A DNA stretch of 64,000 nt from Mesorhizobium sp. WSM2240 (GCF_040438645.1 NZ_CP159253.1:5638908-5702907), one strand, 5' to 3'; positions 10,426 through 21,074 are shown, counted from the first letter of the stretch. Notes: a model not told the origin generated them from the sequence alone. Program-made: numbers and translations.

Positions 10426-11499
10426 ATGATGAACGAGCTACCCGAGACCGCCGCAAGGAACGACGCAGGCGGTACCCAGTCGCAATCCGACAGCGCCGAA
10501 GACGGACCTAGTCCCAGTACGGCCTATGGGGCGGTCGCGTCCGAACCTCCTGCCGAACGACCTTCGCTGCTGGCGCGCCTCGCCGGCCTGTTCAGGCCGC
10601 GCAACGGATCGAGCCTCCGCGACGACCTGACGGATGCGCTCGCCGAGATAGAAACCGGCGCAGCTTCCTTCTCGCCCGCCGAGCGGGCCATGCTCCACAA
10701 CATATTGCGGTTGCGCGAAGTTCGCGTCGAAGACGTCATGGTGCCGCGCGCGGATGTCGAGGCGGTCGAGATCACCACCACGCTTGGCGAACTGATGGTC
10801 CTGTTCGAGCAGTCGGGCCATTCGCGCATGCCGGTCTATGCCGAGACGCTCGACGACCCGCGCGGCATGGTCCACATCCGCGATGTACTGGCCCACATCA
10901 CCAAGCTTGCGCGCACCCGGAAAGGCCGGCAGCCGAAGAAGCCCGCCCCGGTGCAGCTCGACTTCGCCAATGTCGATCTTTCCCGCACCATCGGCGAATT
11001 GAACCTGATCCGGACCGTGCTGTTCGTGCCGCCTTCGATGCTGGCTTCCGACCTCATGGCCCGAATGCAGGCCGCGCGCACCCAGATGGCGCTTGTCATC
11101 GACGAATATGGCGGCACCGACGGCCTGGTCTCGCTGGAAGACATCGTCGAGATGGTCGTCGGCGACATCGAGGACGAGCATGACGAGGACGAACCGCTGA
11201 TCACCGAGACCGGCGACGGCGTCTTCGTGGTCGACGCCAAGGCCGAGATCGACGACGTCGCCAAGATGATCGGCAACGACTTCGCCGCCGGTGAGCATGG
11301 CGAATATGTCGACACGATCGGCGGCATGATCTTCAACACGCTCGGCCGGGTGCCTGTGCGCGGCGAGGTGGTTCAGGCGATCCCCGGCTTCGAATTCCAC
11401 GTGCTGGACGCCGATCCGCGCCGGGTCAAGCGCGTCCGCATCGTCAACACCCAGAAGAGCGACCGCCGCCGCCGTGCTGTCAGGACCGAGCAGGCCTGA
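10426..11499 (+). CDS. CBS-domain hemolysin-family protein (CorC/TlyC-like)
   Basis: A 357-aa soluble CorC/TlyC-type protein. After a low-complexity N-terminus there is a tandem CBS (Bateman) pair at about residues 95-230; VRVEDVMVPRADVEAVEI and EYGGTDGLVSLEDIVEMVVG are family-typical. A CorC_HlyC (transporter-associated) domain follows at about 250-335. It lacks the DUF21 membrane domain of full CorB-type transporters, as is usual for the ybeY-linked form, which is implicated in Mg/Co homeostasis. Upstream neighbour is ybeY (23 bp). In related genomes lnt usually follows; here an opposite-strand MFS gene intervenes. Confidence 0.88.
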   Translation: MMNELPETAARNDAGGTQSQSDSAEDGPSPSTAYGAVASEPPAERPSLLARLAGLFRPRNGSSLRDDLTDALAEIETGAASFSPAERAMLHNILRLREVRVEDVMVPRADVEAVEITTTLGELMVLFEQSGHSRMPVYAETLDDPRGMVHIRDVLAHITKLARTRKGRQPKKPAPVQLDFANVDLSRTIGELNLIRTVLFVPPSMLASDLMARMQAARTQMALVIDEYGGTDGLVSLEDIVEMVVGDIEDEHDEDEPLITETGDGVFVVDAKAEIDDVAKMIGNDFAAGEHGEYVDTIGGMIFNTLGRVPVRGEVVQAIPGFEFHVLDADPRRVKRVRIVNTQKSDRRRRAVRTEQA

Positions 11500-11590
11500 C
11501 GCACCGGGCGAGCGGCTGCTTGCGCCGCGGGACGACGCCGCAGCCCTGATGGTGAGCTTGCCGAACCGGAGGGCGCTAGATTAGCGCGCT

Positions 11591-13129
11591 CTACTCGCCA
11601 TGATCCGCGCCGACCTCGATGTGCCTCAGCATAATCACTGCTGCAACAGCGGCCGCCAGTGTAACCACCACGCTGATTGCCGCCGTCGTCTGCAGACCCT
11701 GAATGAAGGCGTAGCGCGCTGCCTCGATCAGCGGCCCGGCAAGGTCGGCGGCCAGACCCCTGGCAACTCCCACCGCGCCGCCCAGCGTGTCCCTGGCCGT
11801 CTCGACCAGTTCCGGCTCGACGCCGCCCGGCAGATCGTCGGCGGCCATGCGGCTGCGGTAGATGGCGGTTCCGACGCTGCCGAGCACCGCGATGCCGAGC
11901 GCGCCGCCGAATTCCGAGCCGGTCTCCGAAAGCGCGGCGGCCGAGCCCGCCCTTTCGGGCGGCGCTGCGCCGACGATCATGTCGGTCGCGAGCGTGATCA
12001 CCGGCGCCAGGCCCATCGAGAATATGATCGAGGCAGTGACAAGAACCGCCAGTCCATGGTCGCCGCCGATCTGCGTCATCACGCCGAAGCCCGCGGCCGC
12101 GGCGACAAGGCTGGCGCCCATCACATAGGCTGGGCGGACCCTGCGCAGGATTGCCGGCGTCGACATGGTGACGGCGATGAAGCCGATGGTCGACGGCAGC
12201 GACCAGAGGCCTGCCTGCAGCGGCGGCAGGCCGATGACCAGTTGCAGATACTGCGCCATGAACAGGAACGAGCCGAAGAATACGAAGAACACTGAAATGT
12301 TCACGCCGAGCGACGTGCTGAAGGCCGGGCTCCGGAAAAGCGCAAGGTCGATCAGCGGATCGGCGAGCTTCCGCTGACGGCGGAGGAAGACGAACCCGAG
12401 GACCAGTCCGGCCAGTATCGAAATAGCAGGCAGCCATCCGAAACCGTTCTCGGCCGTCTGCTTGAGGCCGAAGATCACTGCCAGCACTGCCACCAGCGAC
12501 AGCGCGGCGCTTAGGAGATCCAGCCGCCCGGCCTCCGGGTCGCGGTATTCAGGCAGCAGCATGGGGCCGAGTATCAAAAGCAGCACCATGACCGGCACGG
12601 CCACCAGGAACACCGAACCCCACCAGAAATATTGAAGCAGAATGCCGCCGACCAGCGGCCCGAGCGCCCCACCGACCGAAAAGCTGGTGATCCAGACGCT
12701 GATGGCCACGGTGCGCTGGCGCGGGTCAAGGAACATGTTGCGGATCAGCGACAATGTGGACGGCGCAAGCGTCGCGCCGGCCAAGCCGAGCATAGCCCGC
12801 GCCGCGATCAGCATTTCTGCGCTGGTGGAAAAGGCGGCGAGCACCGAGGCGAGGCCGAAGGCGACTGCGCCGATCAGGAGCAGCCGGCGTCGACCGATCC
12901 GGTCGCCCAGCGTGCCCATGGTGATCAGCGATCCGGCGATCATGAAGCCGTATATGTCGACGATCCAGAGCAGCTGCGAGGCGCTCGGCGCCAGATCCGC
13001 GCTGAGCTGCGGCACGGCGAGATTGAGGACGGTCAGGTCCATCGAATAGAGCATGCAGGGAAGCGCGATGATCGCGAGACCGATCCATTCGCGCCGCGTC
13101 GCCTGTGGTTCGGCTGCCAGAGCAGTCAT
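11591..13129 (-). CDS. MFS drug exporter, DHA2 (14-TMS) family
   Basis: A 512-aa integral membrane transporter. It has about 14 hydrophobic segments and the motif-A loop GTLGDRIGRRRLLLIG between TM2 and TM3, typical of the DHA2 drug:H+ antiporters (EmrB/QacA/SmvA-like). The start ATG at 13129 has GGAG seven bases upstream; longer in-frame reading upstream has no family support. It is on the opposite strand within an otherwise same-strand conserved block and converges on the CorC-like gene. No regulator or EmrA-type adaptor is adjacent, so it probably acts alone at the inner membrane. The substrate is unknown. Confidence 0.88.
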   Translation of the reverse strand: MTALAAEPQATRREWIGLAIIALPCMLYSMDLTVLNLAVPQLSADLAPSASQLLWIVDIYGFMIAGSLITMGTLGDRIGRRRLLLIGAVAFGLASVLAAFSTSAEMLIAARAMLGLAGATLAPSTLSLIRNMFLDPRQRTVAISVWITSFSVGGALGPLVGGILLQYFWWGSVFLVAVPVMVLLLILGPMLLPEYRDPEAGRLDLLSAALSLVAVLAVIFGLKQTAENGFGWLPAISILAGLVLGFVFLRRQRKLADPLIDLALFRSPAFSTSLGVNISVFFVFFGSFLFMAQYLQLVIGLPPLQAGLWSLPSTIGFIAVTMSTPAILRRVRPAYVMGASLVAAAAGFGVMTQIGGDHGLAVLVTASIIFSMGLAPVITLATDMIVGAAPPERAGSAAALSETGSEFGGALGIAVLGSVGTAIYRSRMAADDLPGGVEPELVETARDTLGGAVGVARGLAADLAGPLIEAARYAFIQGLQTTAAISVVVTLAAAVAAVIMLRHIEVGADHGE

Positions 13130-13469
13130 GACAAAACTCCATGCCCGTTTCGGGCGTTTGTGCTTCGGGTCGTACCGCTCGTTGCGGCGGCCCTCGTCTA
13201 TTGACGTTTGAGCGAGGCCCGAATCGACATGAGCGCGGAAATATCGACGTTCGTGAGCCCGGAAAGGATTCTTGCCGCGGCTGGCCTCGATCCGTGATCG
13301 GCACATTCGCACATCCCTGCTGACAGCCCGCTGGCAGGAGGCATGCCCTGGCGTCAGGCCGATGTGGCCGGACATGGGACACCGATCAGCCGGTCCACGC
13401 GCCGGGTTTGGAGCGAGGGCTTCGTCCTGTTAGAACGTGGCTGCGTGATTCTGGGACGAGGGGCTGTGC
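13130..13469. other. Divergent intergenic region between the MFS gene and lnt
   Basis: This 340-bp divergent gap should hold promoters for both genes. A small hairpin GCCCGTTTCGGGC (13143-13155) lies just upstream of the MFS ribosome-binding site. I see no gene, no convincing sigma-70 pair and no clear operator palindrome. Confidence 0.3.
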
Positions 13470-15059
13470 ATGGAGCGCCTGGCGGGGCGGATTATCTTGC
13501 TGTGGGGATGGCGCCGCGCGCTGACAGCGTTTCTCGCCGGCGCATTCGCCGTGCTTGCCCAGGCGCCCTACGATTTCTTCGCCGCCTGCTTCATTTCGTT
13601 CCCCGTATTGGTCTGGCTGCTCGACGGGGCTGCCGTTTCCGGCCCGGTGGGGCTGGTCAGGCGTCTGGCTCCGGCTTTCGCCATCGGCTGGTGGTTCGGC
13701 TTCGGCTATTTCCTTGGCGGTCTGTGGTGGATCGGCAACGCGCTTCTTGTCGAGGCCGAAGCCTTCGCCTGGGCGCTGCCGCTGGCGGTGGTCGGCATCC
13801 CCGTCATCATGGCTTTGTTCTACGGATTTGCCGCGGCGCTGGCTCGCCTGCTCTGGAGCAACAATATCGGTCGCATCGCGGCGCTGGCCCTCGGCTTCGG
13901 CGTGGCTGAATGGCTGCGCATGATCCTGTTCACCGGCTTTCCATGGGCCGCAATCGGCTATGCCGCCATGCCGGTGCCTCTGCTCATGCAAAGCGTTTCG
14001 GTGGTAGGCCTGATCGGCATGAACGCGCTTGCGGTATTCGTCTTTGCCATGCCGGCCTTGCTCGCCGGGGGCGGCGGCGCCCGCCTGGGCTTCGCGCTTG
14101 CCGCGCTGATAATCGCCGCCCACATCATGCTCGGCTATGTCCGGCTTTCGACGCCGCCGGGACCTCCCGAGCGCACGCTGACGGTGCGCATCGTGCAGCC
14201 GTCTGTCGCCATGACGGAAAAATGGGACGCCGCCGTTGCTGACCGGGTCTTCGGATCGATTGTCGGATTGAGCGGCGCGCCGGCGGCGGCCGGCGAGGCG
14301 AAGCCGCAGTTCATCCTGTGGCCCGAAACCTCGGTGCCGTTCCTGTTCACAGACAGGCCCGACGCCTTGGCAGCGCTGGGCGAGATGCTGTCGGACGGTC
14401 AGATCCTGATCGCCGGCGCTGTGCGTTCCGAGGGGGCCGGCGGCAAGGAAGGCACGCGCTACTACAATTCCGTCGTGGCGATCGACGATAGCGGCGAGAT
14501 CGTTGATGCCATCGACAAAATTCATCTCGTCCCGTTCGGAGAATACCTGCCCTTTGCGGACTGGCTGGGCAGGCTCGGACTGGAAAAGCTTGTCACCGGC
14601 CCGATGGACTTCACCGCCGGCAGCAAGAGGCATTCGATCGTCTTGCCCGGCGGCATCCGCGCACTTCCGTTTATTTGCTACGAAATAATCTTCCCCGACC
14701 TGGTGGCAGTTGACGTTGCGTCAACTGATATTATTGTGAATGTCACAAACGATGCGTGGTTTGGCGACACGCCCGGCCCGTATCAGCATTTCCGGCAGGC
14801 TCAGGTCCGTGCCGTGGAGACAGGGCTACCGCTCGTGCGCGCCGCCAATACGGGGATTTCGGGCGTCATCGACGAGCGGGGCAGTGTGGTCGATGCCTTG
14901 GCGGTCGATGCGCGGGGGGTAATAGACGTGACCATCCCGTTCCGGTCCCCTGACACAATGACCCGTCTTCCCTCCCGCTTTATTGGTGTCGGAATTTTGT
15001 TTGGTTTCGCGGCGTTGGCCCTTGGAATGAAACTTCGGCAGAAGCTCCGTTCGAATTGA
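13470..15059 (+). CDS. lnt: Apolipoprotein N-acyltransferase
   Basis: A 529-aa inner-membrane enzyme that adds the third acyl chain to the N-terminal Cys of lipoproteins. Several N-terminal TM helices are followed by a periplasmic nitrilase-like domain. The catalytic triad is visible: Glu in LWPETSVPF (about 285), Lys in [14 protein letters not shown] (about 350) and Cys in CYEIIFPD (about 403). [14 protein letters not shown] is also conserved, and a last TM segment closes the protein. In this order of bacteria lnt lies between the CorC-like gene and praR-metK, as here apart from the MFS gene. Its clients in this window would include the TadD- and CpaD-like lipoproteins. Confidence 0.94.
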   Translation: MERLAGRIILLWGWRRALTAFLAGAFAVLAQAPYDFFAACFISFPVLVWLLDGAAVSGPVGLVRRLAPAFAIGWWFGFGYFLGGLWWIGNALLVEAEAFAWALPLAVVGIPVIMALFYGFAAALARLLWSNNIGRIAALALGFGVAEWLRMILFTGFPWAAIGYAAMPVPLLMQSVSVVGLIGMNALAVFVFAMPALLAGGGGARLGFALAALIIAAHIMLGYVRLSTPPGPPERTLTVRIVQPSVAMTEKWDAAVADRVFGSIVGLSGAPAAAGEAKPQFILWPETSVPFLFTDRPDALAALGEMLSDGQILIAGAVRSEGAGGKEGTRYYNSVVAIDDSGEIVDAIDKIHLVPFGEYLPFADWLGRLGLEKLVTGPMDFTAGSKRHSIVLPGGIRALPFICYEIIFPDLVAVDVASTDIIVNVTNDAWFGDTPGPYQHFRQAQVRAVETGLPLVRAANTGISGVIDERGSVVDALAVDARGVIDVTIPFRSPDTMTRLPSRFIGVGILFGFAALALGMKLRQKLRSN

Positions 15060-15181
15060 CAGAACGTATATTAGAAACTCATACTGTAAGTGTCGCATTT
15101 GCCCGTCGACGGTCATCTGAACGGGAATTCCCGGCGCCAGCGACTCGAAAAATTCGTTAGCCGGGAGACGGCGAGGAAGAA

Positions 15182-15601
15182 ATGGACAAGGAAAATAAGA
15201 AAAAGCCGAACCCGACCGATATTCACGTCGGAAGCAGAATCCGCCTCCGCCGAAACATGCTGGGTATGAGCCAGGAAAAGCTCGGTGAAAGTCTTGGCAT
15301 AACTTTTCAGCAGATCCAGAAATACGAAAAGGGCACCAACCGCGTCGGCGCCAGTCGCCTGCAGGCGATCTCCAACATACTGGGCGTCCCGGTTTCTTTC
15401 CTGTTCGAGGATGCGCCCGGCCAGCCTGCCACGGCCGGCAAGGGCTTCGCCGAAGACCAGTCGGCGGGTTTCACTCTGGATTTCTGCAGCAGCACCGAGG
15501 GTCTGCAGCTGAACAGGGCGTTCGTGAAGATCCAGGATCCGAAGGTACGGCGCAAGGTCATAGACCTGGTCAAGGTGCTCGGCGCCGACGACGCCGAATA
15601 G
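15182..15601 (+). CDS. praR: XRE-family transcriptional regulator, PraR/PhrR-like
   Basis: A 139-aa DNA-binding protein with an XRE/Cro helix-turn-helix at about residues 18-75 (GSRIRLRRNMLGMSQEKLGE, then ITFQQIQKYEKGTNRVGASR). Its position between lnt and metK, its size and its sequence fit PraR/PhrR of rhizobia, which controls reb genes in Azorhizobium and biofilm and quorum-sensing genes in R. leguminosarum. The C-terminal half is of unknown fold. The start ATG has GAGGAAGAA immediately upstream. The assignment is by family and synteny; targets in this organism are not visible. Confidence 0.8.
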   Translation: MDKENKKKPNPTDIHVGSRIRLRRNMLGMSQEKLGESLGITFQQIQKYEKGTNRVGASRLQAISNILGVPVSFLFEDAPGQPATAGKGFAEDQSAGFTLDFCSSTEGLQLNRAFVKIQDPKVRRKVIDLVKVLGADDAE

Positions 15602-15699
15602 ACGCCAAAGCTCCGGCCGCAGCCGTCGCTGCGAAGCGTCGCTGGAGGCCACAGCGCGCGATAGCGGAAGCCAATGCGATATTTGAGGCAAGCTGTGTC

Positions 15700-15728
15700 T
15701 TGACGACGGGCATGCCGCTTCGTTAACA
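15700..15728 (+). promoter_or_regulatory. Predicted sigma-70 promoter of metK
   Basis: TTGACG at 15700-15705 and TTAACA at 15723-15728 are separated by exactly 17 bp, giving a start near 15735 and a leader of about 50 nt before the metK GTG. I searched the leader for SAM-binding riboswitch features and found none. The promoter would uncouple metK from praR. Confidence 0.5.
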
Positions 15729-15784
15729 CCTGTCCCGCCTATGTTCGGCATTCTGCCGATCAAAGACTTCGAGAGGGGACACCC

Positions 15785-17065
<1,281 letters not shown>

Positions 17066-17070
17066 CCCCA

Positions 17071-17769
17071 ATGGCGAGCGAGCGCCGCGAACGGTCGACG
17101 GAGGCCTTCTTCGGGCGCCGCCACGGCAAGGCGATCCGGCCGCTCCAGGCTTCGGCCCTGGCGGCCGGTCTTGAAAAGTACCGGATAGATATCGAACAGC
17201 CGGACCCGGGCGACCTTCGCCGGCTGTTTCCGGTCAAGGTGTCGAAGCTGCGGCTCGAAATCGGCTTCGGCGGTGGCGAGCATCTGCGCCATGCCGCCGC
17301 GGCCGAGCCCGACACCGGCTTCATAGGTGTCGAGCCCTTCGTCAACGGCCTGGCCAAGATGATGGTGGCGCTGGACCGGCAGCCGCTCGCCAATCTGCGC
17401 ATTTACGACGACGATGCGACCCGGGTGCTCGACTGGCTCCCGCCGGCCTCGCTCGACGGCATAGACCTCTTCTATCCCGATCCGTGGCCGAAGCGGCGGC
17501 ACTGGAAGCGCCGCTTCGTCAGTCCGACCAATCTTGACCGCTTCGCCCGCGTGCTCAAACCGGGCGGAAAATTCCGTTTCGCTTCCGACATCGACCATTA
17601 CATCAATTGGACGCTGCTGCATTGCCGGGCGCATGGCGCGTTCGAATGGCAGGCGCGCGACGCCGATGACTGGCGCCGGCCTTACGAGACCTGGGTGCGC
17701 ACCAGATACGAGGCGAAGGCCATTCGCGAAAACCGCATCCCGGCCTATCTGACATTCGTCAGGACGTAG
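17071..17769 (+). CDS. trmB: tRNA (guanine-N7-)-methyltransferase
   Basis: A 232-aa class-I SAM methyltransferase that forms m7G46 in tRNA. Motif I is [11 protein letters not shown] at about residue 62, and the diagnostic [15 protein letters not shown] is near 135. The gene follows metK with a 5-bp gap. An imperfect hairpin at about 17784-17805 lies between it and the convergent def gene and may end both transcripts, although there is no U-run. Confidence 0.94.
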   Translation: MASERRERSTEAFFGRRHGKAIRPLQASALAAGLEKYRIDIEQPDPGDLRRLFPVKVSKLRLEIGFGGGEHLRHAAAAEPDTGFIGVEPFVNGLAKMMVALDRQPLANLRIYDDDATRVLDWLPPASLDGIDLFYPDPWPKRRHWKRRFVSPTNLDRFARVLKPGGKFRFASDIDHYINWTLLHCRAHGAFEWQARDADDWRRPYETWVRTRYEAKAIRENRIPAYLTFVRT

Positions 17770-17817
17770 GACGCTCGTCAGGGTTGACGCCGGCTATCCG
17801 GTCAATCCGAGAACCGC

Positions 17818-18348
17818 CTACCCGACCATCCGGCTAGGCGGGCGTTCCTTGGCCAATTTCTTGAACTTCTTCACGACCATATCGCGCTTCAGCTTGGAAA
17901 TATGGTCGATGAACAGCACGCCGTTGAGATGGTCGATCTCGTGCTGCAGACAGGTTGCCAGAAGGCCCTCGGCCTCCGTCTCCTGAAGCTTGCCGTCGCG
18001 GTCGAGATATTTCACGCGCACGGTCGCCGGCCGCTCCACCTCGGCATAATAATCCGGGATCGACAGGCAGCCTTCCTCATAGACCGAACGCTCTTCGCCG
18101 CTAGCGACAATCTCCGGATTGATGAAAACCTGCGGCGCAGGCTTCTCGTCTTCCTTAGCGAGATCGATGACCAGCATTCTGAGCGGCTCGCCGACCTGGA
18201 TCGCCGCCAGTCCAATGCCCGGCGCGTCATACATGGTTTCCAGCATATCGTCGGCCAGCTTGAGCAGCGGCGCGTCGACTTGGCTGACGGGCTTTGAAAC
18301 CTGGCGGAGGACTGGGTCGGGAAGGATGATGAGAGGCTTGATCGACAT
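17818..18348 (-). CDS. def: Peptide deformylase
   Basis: A 176-aa metallo-deformylase that removes the formyl group from nascent proteins. All three motifs are intact: [10 protein letters not shown] (motif 1, about residue 44), EEGCLSIP (motif 2, with the metal-binding Cys, about 92) and HEIDHLNG (motif 3, about 136). I chose the ATG at 18348, giving [12 protein letters not shown]; a GTG at 18357 would add three residues. The methionyl-tRNA formyltransferase gene fmt, a frequent neighbour, is not beside it. Confidence 0.94.
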   Translation of the reverse strand: MSIKPLIILPDPVLRQVSKPVSQVDAPLLKLADDMLETMYDAPGIGLAAIQVGEPLRMLVIDLAKEDEKPAPQVFINPEIVASGEERSVYEEGCLSIPDYYAEVERPATVRVKYLDRDGKLQETEAEGLLATCLQHEIDHLNGVLFIDHISKLKRDMVVKKFKKLAKERPPSRMVG

Positions 18349-18446
18349 CGTGTTCACGTAATCGCTCGCCTTAATTCAGTCAACCGCGACCGATGTGCAA
18401 ATGTTCATGTTTTGATCTATCGCCGAATCGCGTATCGTACGCGGGC

Positions 18447-19706
18447 ATGAACGAACTCAGCTCAATACTCTCGGCCCCCGTTGCGCAGCTTGGCGCATCC
18501 ACCGTCACGCTCGGCCAGCTGCTCGCTGTCGCCGCCACGCTGTTCCTTGTCCTGCTGGTGGCGCTGATCGCGGCGCTCTGGCGCGCGGCGAATGCGCGTG
18601 CGGCGGCCGCGGCCGAAGCCGCGGACCACGCCCGCGATGCCGAAGCGCGCATGGCCGGCATATTGCAGGCGCAGGCCGAAATGCAGGGCCGGCTCGGCGC
18701 GGTCGCCGAAGTGTTCGGCGCGAGACAGGCCGAGCTCACCCAGTCGATCGGCCAGCGCCTCGACGCCATGACCGGCCGCATCGGCCAGACCATGACCGAG
18801 CAGACCAGGTCGACGCATGAGAGCCTGGCGAAACTGCAGGAGCGGCTGGCGGTCATCGACACCGCGCAGGGCAACATCCAGTCGCTCGCCGGCCAGGTCG
18901 TGCAGCTTCAGGCGATCCTCTCCAACAAGCAGACGCGCGGCGCCTTCGGCCAGTCGCGCATGGAAGCGATCGTTGCCGACGGCCTGCCGCACGGCGCCTA
19001 CGAGTTCCAGGCGACGCTTTCCAACGGCAACCGGCCGGACTGCGTCGTGAAAATGCCGAACGATGCGCCGTCCCTGGTCATCGATGCGAAATTCCCGCTG
19101 GAAGCTTGGAACGCCATCCGCGCAGCCGCCGACAGCGAAGGTTCCGAGGCGCAGAAATATGCCGCCCAGGCGTTCAGGCGCGATCTCGAAGTGCACATCA
19201 AGGCAATTTCGGAAAAGTACCTGATAAATGGCGAGACGCAGGACACCGCCTTCCTGTTCGTGCCGTCGGAATCGATCTTCGCCGAGATCCACGAGAACTT
19301 CGAATCGATCGTGCATCGCGCGCATCGCGCCCGCATCGTGATCGTCTCGCCGTCGCTGCTGATGCTGTCGATCCAGGTCATTCAGGCGATCCTCAAGGAC
19401 GCCTCGATGCGCGAGCAGGCGCATCTGATCCAGGGCGAGGTCATCCGCCTGATGGAAGACGTCTCGCGCCTCGACGAACGCGTGCGTAAGCTGCAGACGC
19501 ATTTCGGCCAGGCCTCGAAGGACATAGACGACATTCTGGTCTCGTCCTCGAAGGTGACCAAGCGCGGCCAGAAGATCGAGGCGCTGGAATTCGGGACGCC
19601 TGGCGCGGAGACCGCGGAAGTTGTCGCCGCACCGGTCAAGGCGCGGAGCGCCGATTCAAGGACCGGTCAGCTCAGGTTGCGGGTGGTCGACGAAGCGGAC
19701 GCCTGA
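18447..19706 (+). CDS. rmuC: DNA recombination protein RmuC
   Basis: A 419-aa RmuC-family protein. An N-terminal TM anchor (about residues 22-48) is followed by an Ala/Glu/Gln-rich coiled coil (about 50-150) and the RmuC domain (about 155-395), which is related to restriction-endonuclease-like nucleases. Loss of RmuC raises the frequency of inversions at short inverted repeats in E. coli. The start is the ATG at 18447; upstream codons in the same frame precede the membrane anchor and have no family support. It is divergent from def. Confidence 0.88.
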   Translation: MNELSSILSAPVAQLGASTVTLGQLLAVAATLFLVLLVALIAALWRAANARAAAAAEAADHARDAEARMAGILQAQAEMQGRLGAVAEVFGARQAELTQSIGQRLDAMTGRIGQTMTEQTRSTHESLAKLQERLAVIDTAQGNIQSLAGQVVQLQAILSNKQTRGAFGQSRMEAIVADGLPHGAYEFQATLSNGNRPDCVVKMPNDAPSLVIDAKFPLEAWNAIRAAADSEGSEAQKYAAQAFRRDLEVHIKAISEKYLINGETQDTAFLFVPSESIFAEIHENFESIVHRAHRARIVIVSPSLLMLSIQVIQAILKDASMREQAHLIQGEVIRLMEDVSRLDERVRKLQTHFGQASKDIDDILVSSSKVTKRGQKIEALEFGTPGAETAEVVAAPVKARSADSRTGQLRLRVVDEADA

Positions 19707-19795
19707 ACGCAGGCCGTCGTGGCGCTTCGAGCGCTCTTGCCCTTGCCCCGATTCTCTTGTTTCACTCATCTGCCAGCCAGCCGGAGGAGCGAATC

Positions 19796-19924
19796 ATGGC
19801 CAAGGGTCAATTGCGCAGCAACAAGGAAGCCAGGAAACCGAAAAAGGACGCCAAGAAGCCGGCGCCCGCGCCAGCGCTCAAGGCGGCGCCGGTTCCCGCA
19901 GCCAAGCTGAAGGACAAGAAATAG
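19796..19924 (+). CDS. Small basic Lys/Ala/Pro-rich protein (42 aa)
   Basis: A short open frame encodes 42 residues beginning MAKGQLRSNKEARKPKKD, with an Ala/Pro-rich middle and a KLKDKK end. It has 12 Lys and no Cys or aromatic residues, so it should be disordered and strongly cationic. Support is structural: GGAGGAG lies six bases upstream of the ATG, and a perfect 15-bp stem terminator begins 16 bp after the stop. Short proteins beginning like this next to rmuC are common in Rhizobiales as far as I recall. A nucleic-acid or ribosome association is plausible but unproven. Confidence 0.7.
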   Translation: MAKGQLRSNKEARKPKKDAKKPAPAPALKAAPVPAAKLKDKK

Positions 19925-19939
19925 CCTTCGGAAGAACCG

Positions 19940-19980
19940 ATGAAGGCGGCCGGCGCCTATATCCCGCCGGCCGCCTTCAT
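19940..19980 (+). terminator. Strong hairpin terminator after the 42-aa gene
   Basis: A perfect 15-bp stem (19940-19954 with 19966-19980, ATGAAGGCGGCCGGC and its complement) encloses an 11-nt loop. Only two T follow, so it is a strong hairpin without a full U-run. It isolates the small gene from the downstream riboswitch-sugE unit. Confidence 0.65.
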
Positions 19981-20055
19981 TTGAGCGCTGCGCGTCCTTC
20001 GAAAAAGCTCCGGTTTTCGGAGAAATGAGTTTGAGATGCCAGAATTCCCTCTGGC

Positions 20056-20104
20056 GGTGCCGGGACGACCCTGCACCTTGCGACACGGTCGGGACGGCCC
20101 GCCG
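20056..20104 (+). promoter_or_regulatory. Guanidine-II (mini-ykkC) riboswitch
   Basis: Two GC-rich hairpins lie in tandem just before sugE. Hairpin 1 (20056-20077) has stem GGTGC-C-GGG with CCC-T-GCACC closing the tetraloop ACGA (20065-20068). Hairpin 2 (20086-20104) has stem CGG-T-CGGG with CCCG-CCG closing the tetraloop ACGG (20094-20097). The linker is 8 nt. Two stem-loops with ACGR loops are the definition of the mini-ykkC/guanidine-II class, which binds guanidinium and forms a loop-loop contact. The Shine-Dalgarno GAGG (20112-20115) starts 8 nt after hairpin 2, so control of translation initiation (ON with guanidine) is expected. The downstream gene is the expected guanidinium exporter. 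Confidence 0.9.
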
Positions 20105-20121
20105 AATCCACGAGGCCGGAC

Positions 20122-20436
20122 ATGGCTTGGACTTATCTTTTCTTCGCGGGACTGTTTGAAATCGGTTGGGCTATCGGCCTGAAATATACCGACGGCTTCA
20201 CCCGCCTCACGCCGACGCTGCTGACCGTCGCCAGCATGGTCATCAGCCTCGGCCTGCTCGGGCTTGCCCTCAAGACGCTGCCGGTCGGCACCGCCTATGC
20301 GGTCTGGACCGGCATAGGCACGGTCGGCACCGCTGTGCTCGGCATCTACCTGCTCGGCGAGCCGGCCACCGTCATCAGGCTGGTCTGCATCGGGCTGATC
20401 GTGGCAGGCATTGTCGGCCTCAAGCTGGTCGCCTGA
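20122..20436 (+). CDS. sugE: Guanidinium exporter SugE/Gdx (SMR family)
   Basis: A 104-aa small multidrug resistance protein with four TM helices. Glu13, in [18 protein letters not shown], is the essential proton/substrate site of SMR transporters. The sequence pattern [19 protein letters not shown] fits the SugE/Gdx branch (guanidinium/H+ antiporters) rather than EmrE. The riboswitch immediately upstream supports guanidinium as substrate. It works as an antiparallel homodimer in the inner membrane. No urea carboxylase or guanidine-degradation genes are nearby, so export is the visible response here. Confidence 0.93.
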   Translation: MAWTYLFFAGLFEIGWAIGLKYTDGFTRLTPTLLTVASMVISLGLLGLALKTLPVGTAYAVWTGIGTVGTAVLGIYLLGEPATVIRLVCIGLIVAGIVGLKLVA

Positions 20437-20448
20437 AGCCGTCGAGTA

Positions 20449-20856
20449 CTAGCCGAACCGCTTGCGCTGCTTGCGCGCCGCATAACGCGCGTCGCGCTTG
20501 GCCTTGCGCTCGGCCTCGTCCGCTAGAAGGCGAGCGATACGCTCGGTTTCTTCCGCTTCCTTGGCCTTGGCCTCGGCGGCAGCAGCTTCCTCGGCGGCAA
20601 TGCGTGCTGCTTCAGCCGCCGCTTCGCGCTCGGCGCGCTCGACCGCTTCACGGGCCAGCTTTTCCTGCCTCAGCTTTTCCTTCTCCGCAGCCCGCTTCTC
20701 GCGCGCCTCGAGGATCGCCTTGCGCTCGGCCTGCTTGGCCAAGACCTGGGGGTCGTTCGGGTCGGGCTTTGCCTTGAACCGCTCCAGCAGCGCCTTTTTC
20801 GCCTCGTTTGCCGCGTTGCGCCGCTCGAAAATGTCTTTCTCTCTGTAGATAGCCAA
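20449..20856 (-). CDS. Highly charged coiled-coil protein (DUF6481-like)
   Basis: A 135-aa protein made almost entirely of Ala, Glu, Lys and Arg, predicted as a long helical coiled coil from about residue 35 to the end. The N-terminus MAIYREKDIFERRNAANEAK and the C-terminal RKQRKRFG resemble the DUF6481 family of Rhizobiales. The start appears to be TTG at 20856, with GAAGG about nine bases upstream; no ATG fits. It converges on sugE with a 12-bp gap. The function is unknown. Confidence 0.65.
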   Translation of the reverse strand: MAIYREKDIFERRNAANEAKKALLERFKAKPDPNDPQVLAKQAERKAILEAREKRAAEKEKLRQEKLAREAVERAEREAAAEAARIAAEEAAAAEAKAKEAEETERIARLLADEAERKAKRDARYAARKQRKRFG

Positions 20857-21074
20857 TGTCCGCCTTCAATTCTTGTCGTCGATTGCGCCGCTTACATACG
20901 CGCGATAGCCGAGAGTTCAAGCGTCAAATGGGAATGCCTGCCATGAAATCGCCCGCTATGTTGCCGCAGGGGAACGCTTTTGCGGCATACCCGAAATGGA
21001 CTGTTCACCGGATGGGCACTGGCGGCAGGCCCGCCGTGCAGCTACCTGTGCGGGCGATATAGCGAGGAGAATCC

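Noticed and set aside
15602..15784. Possible SAM riboswitch before metK
   Set aside because: I found no SAM-II-like pseudoknot elements or other SAM-binding consensus; a simple promoter explains the region.
20943..21062. Short open frame MKSPAMLPQG upstream of the first LLM gene
   Set aside because: Weak ribosome site, no recognisable domain and no terminator; likely chance.
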